Assembly: GCA_963777285.1 (NCBI GenBank)
Contig: CAVZPR010000002.1
Span: 1,302,001-1,366,000, forward strand
Reading direction: 5' to 3'
Origin: JAFARE01 sp963777285
Lineage (GTDB): Bacteria; Chloroflexota; Dormibacteria; Aeolococcales; Aeolococcaceae
DNA length: 64,000 nt
Below are positions 9,152 to 17,562 of this stretch, piece by piece; position 1 is the first letter of the stretch; each line of letters begins with the position of its first letter. The position numbers were made by a program, and so were the translations under genes. The notes beneath the pieces were generated by a model that saw only the letters and a list, made by a program, of their open reading frames with translations, made no database searches and was not told where the DNA came from.

Positions 9152-12100
9152 GTCACGGCCCCGAGTACCTTGAGGTCGAGAAGCCTTTCCTCGATCAACT
9201 CGCGCTTATGCAGTGGGGGGTCATCGAGGGCGATATCGAGCTCCCTTCAACGACATGTCGCGACACCTTTCGCGAAGTTCTCCTCAAGGACCACTTGCGC
9301 CAAGCGCTCAGGCGAATCAACCGGCGCGATGGGGTGCCTTGGCTTGACGACGGACGTATCTCTCAAGCGGTGAGCGCGCTCGAGCGGATTGGGGCTCCGG
9401 GTCTAGAATGGAGGCCAACCAGGAGGCCACGAACCTGCTTCTGAACGGTCTCCCTGTTGAAGGCTTACCGGATTGGGAGCAGGGCCGCTCGCGCACCGTT
9501 CACTACTTCGAGTGGGATGACCCGGAAAGCAACGTCTTCACGGCCATCAACCAGTTCCGCGTGGACTGCCCCGGCGGCTTTGCCAAGGGCTTCGTGACCC
9601 CAGACATTGTGCTCTTCATTAATGGCATCCCGGTCGTCGTAGTCGAGTGCAAGAGCCCGGGTGTCTCTGAGCCGATGGCCGCGTCGATCGACCAGCTGCG
9701 ACGCTACTCCAACCGGCGAAAGCATGCCGGCGAGGTCGACCAAGACGAGGGGGCCGAGCGCCTCTTCCACACCAACCAGTTCGTCATCGCAACAAGCTTC
9801 GACGAGGCGCGCGTGGGAACCATCAGTGCGGACGCTAAACACTACCTGGAATGGAAGGACACTGCACCGATTTCGCTTGCTGATGTTGCCGCCAAGTTGG
9901 GCCGGGATCACCTCTCCAGCCAGAACCGGCTTATCGCCGGCATGCTCCGGCCGGCCCACCTCCTCGACATCATCCAGCACTTCACCCTCTTCCAACAGGA
10001 AACGGGTCAGACCATCAAGATCGTCTGTCGCTACCAGCAGTTCCGCGCCGTCCAGAGCGCCATCCACCGGCTCCTACGCGAGAAAACGCGGAAGCAAGAC
10101 GGTGAATATGATCGCCGCGGCGGGATCATTTGGCACACCCAGGGGTCGGGGAAGAGCCTCAGCATGGTGTTCCTGATCAGGAAGCTGCGCTCGATCCCCG
10201 ACCTTCGACGCTTCAAGATCGTCATTGTCACCGACCGCAAAGATCTCCAGACACAACTCTCGGACACCGCGGCGCTCGCCGGAGAGACAGTCAAAGTCGG
10301 CAAGCGGATTGTCCAGGTAAAGTCCCTTCTTGCCCAGCACGGACCCGGTATCGTCTTTGCGATGGTGCAGAAATACGGCAGCGCGGACGTGGCCGGAGTG
10401 GACACGACCATCGCGGACGCCTTCCCGCAATTGAACGACGACGAAAGCATCCTCGTGCTGGTCGACGAAGCGCATCGATCACATCAGAACAGCCTGCACG
10501 CCAACTTGCTGGCTGCTCTTCCCCAACGCCGCTCGCATCGGCTTCACCGGCACTCCCATCATCATGGGAGATAAGAAGCGTACTCACGAGATCTTTGGGG
10601 AGTTCATCGACCGCTACACGATCAAGCAGTCCGAAGAAGATGGCGCCACCGTTCCCATTCTTTACGAGGGCCGTACAGCCAAGGGAGCCGTGAGTGACGG
10701 CAGAGATCTCGACCAGTTCTTCGAGGACATGTTCGACGACCTCGCGCCCGAAGAGCTCGAGGCAGCGAAGCGCAGGTATGCAACCAAGGGCCATGTTCTC
10801 GAAGCGGAAAAGCTGATTGAGGCGAAGGCTCGTGACATTCTCCGCCATTACGTCGAGTTCATCTTGCCAAACGGGCTTAAAGCCCAGGTAGTCGCGTACA
10901 GCCGGCTGGCGACCATTCGGTACTACCACGCTCTGCGGGCAGCGCGCGATGAGCTCGTCGCCGAGGCGGAAGCTCTGTACAACGCAGACCGGGTGCTTGA
11001 CGATGAGGCACTTGCTACCAAGCCGCGACGCCTCGCGTCAGTCGTCCGCGCCGCTCGCCAGCTCGACCTACTCAAGAAGGTGGAATTCGCCCCGGTTATA
11101 TCTCCAGACAACAACGACGATCCGGCCTGGCACAAGTGGACTGACGCGGCCAAGATTGAGGATCGGATCAGGCGGTTCAAGATGCAGCTGGTACACCGCG
11201 ACGCCGCAAAGGCGGATGCATTAGCGTTTCTGCTGGTCAAATCGATGCTCATCACTGGCTTCGACGCGCCGGTGAAGGGCGTGATGTACATAGACAGGCC
11301 GATCAGGGAAGCTGAGCTCCTTCAAGCGATCGCGCGCGTGAACCGGCCCGAGGAACACAAAGAGGCCGGCATCGTCGTCGACTACTACGGAGTTGCCCGG
11401 CACCTGAAAGAAGCGCTCGCCGCATATAGCGCGGACGACATCCAGGGTGCCTTGCAGAGCATCAAGGATGAGATCCCCAAGCTGAGGGACCGGCGGAACC
11501 GATGCATCGCGCTCTTCGCCAGCGGGGGCGTCGCGGATCTCCGGGATACCGAAGCGTGCGTCGAGTTGCTCGAAGACGAGCGGCTGCGTGCCGAGTTCAG
11601 CGTCGAGTTGAGGCAGTTTCTCGACACCCTCGATCTCGTGCTACCCGCCCGGAGGCGCTCCCGTTCGTTCGAGATGCCAAGACCCTCGGTTTCATCTACG
11701 CCCCGGGCGGGAAATAGATACCGGGAGGGGATGCCGCTACTCGGCAAGTCGATCGGCGGAAAGGTCCGGCAGTTGATCGACGAGCACATCGTCTCGCTCG
11801 GGATCGATCCGAAGATCGCGCCGATCTCTATCACGGATGCAAGGTTCGCTCTGAACACGTGGATCACGAGCCGTCTTCCCGGGCGAAAGCGTCGGAGATG
11901 GAACACGCAATCCGAAGTCAGCATTGGACAGCATTTGCAGGAGGATCCCGTTCACTACGCAAGCCTTTCCGAGCGGCTTGAGGAAATCCTTCGCGGTTTC
12001 GGTGAGGCATGGGATCAGCTGGTCATCGCTCTCGAGGGCCTTCTACCTGAGGTGAGAGCTGGCCGTAAAGACGCGGACTATGGACTTGATCCGAAGACGC

Positions 12101-12382
12101 AGGCTCCCTTTCTCGCCGTCCTAAAGAAGGAGCGCCAGAAGCAAGGGCCCGTACCCAACTCGGACATGCCCTGGCTTGCGCAACTGACCGTCCAACTTGT
12201 GGCTCAGATCAAACTCGGAAACGGCCGTCGTCGGATTCTGGTCCAACGCGTACGCGCAAAGCGTGCTTCGGGGGCAGATCTTCGAGTTCGTCGACGGGTA
12301 TGAGGTGGTCGAGTTCTCTCGCGCCGATCAAGTCGCGGACCGGCTGATGGAGTTGGCCAAGGCGAATCAGGGCAGGTTGTGA
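9141..12382 (+). pseudogene. hsdR: type I restriction endonuclease subunit HsdR, three frame breaks
   Basis: The best start is ATG 9141, overlapping the hsdS stop; it needs one base change in the CCCC run near 9162 to join EYLEVEKPFLDQLALMQWG. The nuclease domain has FVTPDIVLFINGIPVVVVECK (Asp, Glu-x-Lys). The translocase has Walker A HTQGSGKSLSM, DEAH-like VLVDEAHRSH and, after a break near 10525, motif III IGFTGTP, then ITGFDAPVKGVMYIDRP and QAIARVNRP of motifs V-VI. A break near 9405 and another near 12240 precede the C-terminus YAQSVLRGQIFEFVDGY. The subunit is the ATP-driven translocase and cleavage arm. The long middle frame of 579 codons is intact. Confidence 0.9.
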
Positions 12383-12386
12383 CGCG

Positions 12387-13082
12387 ATGGCCCTAGTCAC
12401 GGTCGATGACCTCGAACTCGAACTGCGAGGGAGTCCGCGCCGACGGAGCCTCCAGGTGACAGTTGATCGTGGCGGCGAGTTGGTTCTCTTCGCGCCAGCA
12501 GACTGTGAACCTCGGGTGCTGGAGGAGTTCGTTCGCGCCAAGCACCCGTGGATCTACGAGGAGCTCGAGCGCAAGCAACAACTCCGCCCCCCGGTCCGAC
12601 CTCGAGAGTATGTGAGCGGTGAGGGATTCCCGTACCTCGGCCGAAGCTATCGGCTCTTGCTGGTGGATGACCAGAGTGTGCCCCTCAAACTCGACGAAGG
12701 CCGCTTCAAGCTGTTGCGATCCCAGCAAGCAAACGGACGCAAACACCTGATCGCTTGGTACACCGCGCACGCCCAACCGTGGTTTGCAGAGCGAGTGGAT
12801 CGATTTGCCGGCCATGTTGGCGTCAAGCCCGTGAGGATCGTTGTGCGCGAGCTTGGATACCGCTGGGGGTCGTGCGCCAAGGATGGAAGCGTCTTTTTCC
12901 ATTGGAGGAGCATTCTCCTCCCCCCACGCAGCATCGAGTATGTCGTGCTCCCCGAACTGCTTCACCTGCAAGAGCCGTTACATTCGCGCCCCTTCTGGCT
13001 TCGCATGCAGGCCGGCATGCCCGACTACCGGAGTCGGAAGCAGTGGCTGGCTGAGAACGGCCATCAGGCTACAGCGGTGTGA
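12387..13082 (+). CDS. YgjP-like (M48-type, DUF45) metallopeptidase, first zinc His replaced
   Basis: The 231-residue protein starts 4 bases after the hsdR stop, so it belongs to the hsd operon; this association is common. Family landmarks are the N-terminal RRRSLQVTVDRGGELVLFAP, GEGFPYLGRSYRL and WGSCAKDGSVFFHWR. The family's zinc site is HExxH with a further His. Here it reads VVLPELLHLQEPLH, so the first His is Pro (CCC in place of a CAC-type codon) while Glu, the second His and the downstream His remain. If the base is right the enzyme is probably inactive; a single-base error would also explain it. Confidence 0.85.
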   Translation: MALVTVDDLELELRGSPRRRSLQVTVDRGGELVLFAPADCEPRVLEEFVRAKHPWIYEELERKQQLRPPVRPREYVSGEGFPYLGRSYRLLLVDDQSVPLKLDEGRFKLLRSQQANGRKHLIAWYTAHAQPWFAERVDRFAGHVGVKPVRIVVRELGYRWGSCAKDGSVFFHWRSILLPPRSIEYVVLPELLHLQEPLHSRPFWLRMQAGMPDYRSRKQWLAENGHQATAV

Positions 13083-13121
13083 ATGGGCGGGCGCAAGCGA
13101 GACGCAGGTGGCGCTGGGTCG

Positions 13122-13572
13122 CTACCACTCGGCGTGGCCGGCTGGCCGCGGGACCCGCGGACGCCGTCGCGCGTACTTCTCTGCCAGCACGAGCCGGCGC
13201 CGCAGGCGCCGATCCGTCAGCCGGCGAACGGATTGGACACCTGGCAACGTGACCAGTAGCGGCTGCTTGAGCCGCTCGTACCACGCCGCCCGGATTGCCC
13301 AGGGCTCGCGCCCCCGTCGAGATATAGAGGCGAGACCGGCATAGGTCGAAGCGGCGGCGAAGGCGATGTCGCGGAGTGCGCGCGGGCTCGTCGCGCGGAA
13401 GCATCCACCGAACCCGAAAGAGCCAGCGAACGCAACACTCGGTTCCTTGCGAGATCGCTTGGTGGCGTAAAGCCAGATTCGAGTGTCGTGGGAACCGGAG
13501 GGGACAAGTCCGGATCTCGTAGCGCTTCTTGCCCGTCAGGATCTGGATCGCGAACTCCTCATCGATGGGCAT
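13122..13572 (-). pseudogene. ASCH/EVE-like small protein, frameshifted
   Basis: The minus strand from ATG 13572 reads MPIDEEFAIQILTGKKRYEI, the usual opening of ASCH domains. A frame change near 13490 continues as DTRIWLYATKRSRKEPSVAF, AGSFGFGGCFRATSP and a C-terminus rich in Arg ending at 13122. ASCH/EVE domains bind modified bases or RNA and are often found beside restriction systems. Full length would be about 150 residues. The assignment rests on the N-terminal motif and the overall layout. Confidence 0.55.
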
Positions 13573-13630
13573 GACCAGGTCGTCAACCCCGTGCAGGCCA
13601 GCCGTCTGCCACTCGTCCTCCGCGAGCCGG

Positions 13631-14029
13631 TCATGATCGCCACGGCCCCAGGCGATGGTCCATGCAGTAGCCGATCAGCGCGTTATCCAGGACCTTGGTA
13701 GTCGAGGTTCGCCAACCCTTGCCAACGAGCCTCGATGGCTGAGTGCGCCTGGCCACCTCGGCGAAGAGCTCGAATGCCTCGGAGAAGGTGAGCTGCTGGT
13801 AGTTCTGCGGGTCGAAGGTCGACCAGCCGAAGAACATTCCTGTCCACGCCCGGTCCATTGGCGGAACCAGATCGGGCAGAAGGTGGTGGAGAGCCATGCT
13901 GCCGGCTACGATGCGAGCGCGGTTCGTGACGATCTCGACGTCAGCGATGAGCTGGCTCATAGCCGCAGCCGCCGAACGCGCCTGGGCCTCGGATAGCCGC
14001 TCGATCCTGAGGGGTTCGAGCGCGCGCAA
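13631..14029 (-). CDS. conserved-looking hypothetical protein
   Basis: The frame is coding-like over 130 residues: helical, with SAAAAMSQLIADVEIVTNRA, HHLLPDLVPPMDRAWTGMFF and STTKVLDNALIGYCMDHRLG. I do not recognise a family. The region upstream in the same frame (SHLTQPEVLRNSLALHAPG, 14030-14090) also looks coding, so the true start may be upstream of TTG 14029, overlapping the end of the preceding gene. Near 13645 a one-base change in a G-run would let it read on as LGRGDHDRLAEDEW toward the ASCH gene. It is followed on the same strand by the ASCH-like gene. Confidence 0.55.
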   Translation of the reverse strand: MRALEPLRIERLSEAQARSAAAAMSQLIADVEIVTNRARIVAGSMALHHLLPDLVPPMDRAWTGMFFGWSTFDPQNYQQLTFSEAFELFAEVARRTQPSRLVGKGWRTSTTKVLDNALIGYCMDHRLGPWRS

Positions 14030-14076
14030 CCCCGGCGCGTGGAGCGCCAGGCTGTTTCTGAGAACTTCAGGCTGCG

Positions 14077-14634
14077 TTAGGTGCGAGGCTCGGCGGTCCA
14101 GCCCCCACGCCTGGAGGCTTCACGAAGAAGCTGCGCGAATTCCTCGTCTTGGATGACGGCGTCGATAGAGCCAAGAGCTCGGCGTCGGTCGATGGTCTGC
14201 CTGTGGAGTTTGTATTGGTTCGGACGAAACGGCGGGTGCTCGTCATATACCTCGACGAGCTGGTTGAAGTGGGAGACCAGTGCCTCAACTCGGCTTCGGA
14301 GTTCCTCCTTGGTGAGAAGTCGGGTTCTGACCGCACGCTTCTTGGCTGGCCGTGGCACGGAACCTGCGCGCGCTACTGCAGCTCCCGCGGGTGGCAAGCG
14401 GTAATAGCCGCGATCCACACGCTCGAGGATGCGCCCGTAAGGTGAGGCGGGTCCTTTGCCCGCGCCGATGGTCATGCCCTGAACGATGGGCTGAATCGAG
14501 GTCCGCGCGCGCGCAGGGTCTTTCGACTGGACTTCCTCGACAAGGTCGGCGAGCTTGAACCCGGCGGGAGATGACGCAGTGAGCTTGGATGCCGCGTCGA
14601 CAACGAGCTGCCACGTGGGGAGATCGACGCCCAC
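14077..14634 (-). CDS. DUF7669-like hypothetical protein
   Basis: I place the start at GTG 14634 because the family-like sequence begins there: DLPTWQLVVDAASKLTASS, FKLADLVEEVQSKDPARART and SIQPIVQGMT, then YGRILERVDRGYYRLPP. This resembles the winged-helix-like domain annotated as DUF7669, usually found in variable or defence regions. The second half (KEELRSRVEALVSHFNQLVE; FRPNQYKLHRQTIDRRRAL) is helical and charged. The open frame upstream of 14634 is Arg-rich and not coding-like. Function is unknown. Confidence 0.6.
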   Translation of the reverse strand: MGVDLPTWQLVVDAASKLTASSPAGFKLADLVEEVQSKDPARARTSIQPIVQGMTIGAGKGPASPYGRILERVDRGYYRLPPAGAAVARAGSVPRPAKKRAVRTRLLTKEELRSRVEALVSHFNQLVEVYDEHPPFRPNQYKLHRQTIDRRRALGSIDAVIQDEEFAQLLREASRRGGWTAEPRT

Positions 14635-14666
14635 GTGGCGATTGTGGGCGCCGCGCGGGCCCCCTG

Positions 14667-15002
14667 TCAGTGGAGCAGATGCGCGACCAGCACAGCGACG
14701 AGGACCAGAAACCCGACGACGCTGATCAGGCCGACGGCCATCGCCACGACCGGTCGCAGCAGGACCCAAAGACGACGGAAGGGGAGAGCGAGGAGCCTGG
14801 TCAGCCAGCCCTGCCGCGCCGGATCGGCTACGACGATCACAACTTGGGGTTGGGCTGGCCAGGGCTGGAGCGTCCTCACCCACTGCTTGCCCTCAAACCA
14901 CCAGCCGCCGTCGAGCGACACCGGGATCCAATCCTCACCTTTTGGCGGTGCCGATGTGGGCGTGACTCCAGCGGCGCGCCGGGGTCGTGCTCGCGCCCTC
15001 AC
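14667..15002 (-). CDS. small membrane protein with a C-terminal transmembrane segment
   Basis: About 110 residues. The N-terminal half holds SLDGGWWFEGKQWVRTLQPW, reminiscent of short Trp-rich ligand motifs next to membrane anchors. The C-terminal 35 residues (LWVLLRPVVAMAVGLISVVG onward) are strongly hydrophobic and end in HLLH. The start is uncertain; the first 20 residues may be untranslated. It lies head-to-tail with the DUF7669-like gene. No function assigned. Positions 15003-15190 hold nothing I recognise. Confidence 0.45.
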   Translation of the reverse strand: MRARARPRRAAGVTPTSAPPKGEDWIPVSLDGGWWFEGKQWVRTLQPWPAQPQVVIVVADPARQGWLTRLLALPFRRLWVLLRPVVAMAVGLISVVGFLVLVAVLVAHLLH

Positions 15003-15190
15003 CGCCAGTCCTCACCCGTGCGGGCCGCAACAGCGCCGATCCGCGGGGGCGTCGGCAAACCTCCCGGAACCGAACCGCACGTCACTTCATGCGCCTCCAG
15101 CAACGTCGTTCCCAGCAGCCTTCTCGATCTCACCTCGATCACAGCTCATTCCTCCAGCCCTCCGTATCTCCGCTGCCCAGCTTCCTCGCC

Positions 15191-15358
15191 TCAGCTCGCT
15201 CTAGACTGCAAGGCATTGACTGCTACGTCAATCAGCTGGAGCACGTTGCTCTTTCCGGCGCCGTTCGGTCCGACAAGTGTGGTGATGCGGGGATCGAGGT
15301 CAAGCGTGAACTCGTCGAACGAAAGGAGACCTGCGGCTGAGATGCGATCTATGCGCAC
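15191..15358 (-). pseudogene. N-terminal fragment of an AAA/RecF-like ATPase
   Basis: From GTG 15358 the minus strand reads VRIDRISAAGLLSFDEFTLD then TTLVGPNGAGKSNVLQLI, a complete RecF/OLD-type start with Walker A (GPNGAGKS). After about 55 residues the frame stops; a neighbouring frame continues only briefly (EARKLGSGDTEGW) before another stop. The rest of the ATPase (signature, Walker B) is absent. It lies directly downstream of the ubiquitin-like operon on the same strand, so it may once have been its last gene. It is distinct from the ATPase at 1-857, which is on the other strand. Confidence 0.65.
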
Positions 15359-15377
15359 TTCAGTGATTCCCCATACG

Positions 15378-16816
15378 CTAGCCGCGAGTTGGAAGGGGCA
15401 CGACGTCACCTCTCGCCCTTCGGCTGCTGGTCGTCAGGCCGCACTCAGGGCAGTCGGGATCAACGCGTGGCTCGTCGAAGTAGACGTCGCCAGTGCGACT
15501 GTCAGACCGGAAGTACGATGCTAGGGAATCGGCCTTGTCTCTAAGGTTCAAGACATTGAACAAGAACTCATTAGCTGCGAAAGCAGCGCCCACTGCATTC
15601 CGTGTAATAACGCTGGGCGCAACCACCGTGGGATCGTCAATGTACCGCTGTTGACAGCGCACTATTCTTCGGTTGCCGCTTCCTCTTGGAGTCTACCCGG
15701 CGGGATCAACCCGTTGCACCACAGGCAGCCGCCGTCAAGATTCGTCGGGCGCACCACGCTGAAAACGCTGGTGAGGCGCCCCCAAGTCGCGAGCAATGGA
15801 CACCTTGGAGCCGATCTGGTATCCGGGAATAAGGTATTGATGGCACATTGCGTTATAAGAGAAGGCGGCACCGCATAGTGTCGGCCGCAAGGAACAGATA
15901 GTCGCACTTGACGAAGCGTCTCGATACAACTGGATCGAGGAAATCACCATCGATCGCTTCGAGCTGACTGCGGGGGTTCGACTGGTGGGCGAGCCGGGCG
16001 GCTACAGCTACCTTCGCTCTTGGAAGCGGCGACCGGAGCCAGCTGAATGGGATTTGCGATAGCCAACGCCAGCGAGGCGCGATGTCCATTTCGGTGGCCC
16101 CAACAACTCGTGGCAAATTGCTTCGGTCGAGGCGGTCTGGATCGGCAATAACGAAGTACTCCACGCCCAATCGCGCCAGATACTCGACGAGAAGTGAGCC
16201 AACGCCTCCGGCACCGATAACTCCGACACGCAAGTCAGCGAGGATCGATTGCCCTCGGTCTCCAAACGGTCGACTCTGACGATCATATCGAGCATCGATC
16301 ATGCCTCGTTCCACCGGTGATGGCCTCAGCACGCGCATACCCCGACCCACCACGACAGCCCGCTGAAGGGCCATGCGCGCGCCACCGTCGAGAAATAGGT
16401 CACCAGCCACGGCATTCTTCGCCAGGACAAGAGCCCCAACCGGCCGGCCGCGCATTAGGCTCACCAGCGCTGGATAACCACGCTCGTGAGACGCGAGATC
16501 GTCTTCGGAAAAGGCCACGGACTTCTGATCCGCCGTGATTGTGTACGGCAAGGTAGTTCAATCCCTCGTCACGGCACCGCATCGCCGCATCGCGCACGAA
16601 CTCGGCAGTGAGCATTCGATAGCCACGCTCTCCTGCCACGTAGTCGCGACCATCTGTAGCCAGATACAGCTCGCGAGCGAGGAGCCTAGGGCCACTCGGA
16701 TCAGTTGCAATGCCCGCGCCGATCACCGCGCCGTGCTCATCTCCATCACCGGGAAAGAGATGGTCGATCAGCCGGCCGTACAAACCGGAGGTGAACGTGA
16801 CGCTGAAGCCGTTCAA
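15378..16816 (-). pseudogene. JAB (JAMM) isopeptidase - ThiF/E1 fusion, frameshifted
   Basis: TTG 16816 overlaps the E2 stop (TTGA). The first 90 residues form a JAB domain: VTFTSGLYGRLIDHLFPG, DEHGAVIGAG (catalytic Glu), then LAVHNHGGS (HxH, about 16535-16543) and, across a frame break, VAFSEDDLASH, completing the metal-binding set. Next is an E1/ThiF domain: QSRPFGDRGQSILADLRVGV, IGAGGVGSLLVEYLARLGV (ATP site, about 16200), IADPDRLDRSNLPR. The tail has CLWC (about 15710) and CPEC (about 15435), a likely zinc ribbon. Further breaks lie near 15900, 15790 and 15660. E1s adenylate a ubiquitin-like protein; JABs remove or mature it. The fused order matches described bacterial Ubl systems. Confidence 0.8.
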
Positions 16817-17202
16817 GGTCTCGAGACCAGCCAAGCAATGACCTTGCGAAGCTTGAGAGCGGCCGTGTCCGAGGCAGGGTTGAGGCGGTTCGACCGCCGC
16901 GATACCTGGATGGCATCCCGGCCCTCGAACGTGACCCTTTGCAGCTCGGGAGCAAGTGGCCTTCCATCTATGCGAGCCAAGTTGCTCCCTACATAATGCG
17001 GGTAGACATCGGCGTACGGATACTGATTCAGGATGCGGAAGCCCACCCAAGTCGTCGCTTGCTGATATGGCGCGCCGAGCGCAACGGTCTCAAGCGTGAC
17101 GTACGCTCCGCCCTCTCCGTCTTCGCGGATCGTGATTTGCGAATCACAGAAGTCGCCCTTGAGCTGCTCAATCGCAGCAGCAACGGCTGGGACCACCGGC
17201 AT
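16813..17202 (-). CDS. prokaryotic E2-like (UBC-fold) protein
   Basis: Two bases separate the Ubl stop from ATG 17202, and its own stop overlaps the JAB-E1 start, so the three genes form one translationally coupled unit. The 129-residue protein has the E2-like pattern of strands then a YP..YP element: EGGAYVTLETVALGAPYQQA, TWVGFRILNQYPYADVYPHY, then FEGRDAIQVSRRSNRLNPAS and a closing helix. This resembles E2-family proteins in multiubiquitin operons. Its only Cys is Cys19, not in the expected active-site region after the YP motif, so it may be a non-catalytic E2 variant or use another residue. Assignment is by motif and context. Confidence 0.7.
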   Translation of the reverse strand: MPVVPAVAAAIEQLKGDFCDSQITIREDGEGGAYVTLETVALGAPYQQATTWVGFRILNQYPYADVYPHYVGSNLARIDGRPLAPELQRVTFEGRDAIQVSRRSNRLNPASDTAALKLRKVIAWLVSRP

Positions 17203-17204
17203 CG

Positions 17205-17465
17205 CTAAGACGACGAGTTGTCGTCCGGAGCCACCGCGATGAAGCGCGAGTGCTCATTCACCTCAAGGACGTCCTGATCGCCGATGATCTTGGTCTTGTG
17301 GTCAGGCAACTCCTCGCTCAGGACGAAGTCAACCTGAATCGGGACGCCCTGGTCGACGGCAGCCTGCTTGATACCGAGCCCTGTCTCCCGATGAGGGGCA
17401 CGCACCGGCTGCTCGTTGACGTGGATAACCACCACCCGGGTGGCTGGCTCTCTACTCGTCTGCAT
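17205..17465 (-). CDS. ubiquitin-like protein (Multiubiquitin-type), single domain
   Basis: 86 residues from ATG 17465, with a strong ribosome site (AAGGAGG on the minus strand, 17477-17483). The core VVVIHVNEQPVRAPHRETG, IKQAAVDQGVPIQ, DFVLSEELPDHKTKIIGDQD and FIAVAPDD follows the beta-grasp layout of the Multiubiquitin family (strand-strand-helix with late strands). The protein ends DDNSSS and has no terminal Gly-Gly, unlike most conjugated modifiers. It is the first gene of the Ubl-E2-JAB/E1 operon and would be the modifier conjugated to targets. Many relatives have two or more tandem domains; this has one. Confidence 0.75.
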   Translation of the reverse strand: MQTSREPATRVVVIHVNEQPVRAPHRETGLGIKQAAVDQGVPIQVDFVLSEELPDHKTKIIGDQDVLEVNEHSRFIAVAPDDNSSS

Positions 17466-17490
17466 GGGTGAGAAGTCCTCCTTGTTACTG

Positions 17491-17519
17491 ACTATAACAT
17501 ACTAGCGCTAGTAGCGTAA
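17491..17519 (-). promoter_or_regulatory. putative promoter of the Ubl operon with a palindromic operator in the spacer
   Basis: On the minus strand TTACGC (17514-17519) and TATAGT (17491-17496) are separated by 17 bases. The spacer contains a perfect 12-bp palindrome, ACTAGCGCTAGT (17501-17512). An XRE-type protein bound there would block RNA polymerase. The divergent XRE gene begins at 17563, which makes it the obvious candidate regulator; this link is inference. Confidence 0.5.
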
Positions 17520-17562
17520 CATGAGGCTTCAGGCCTTGACACGTAACGAACACTAGGCTTCA

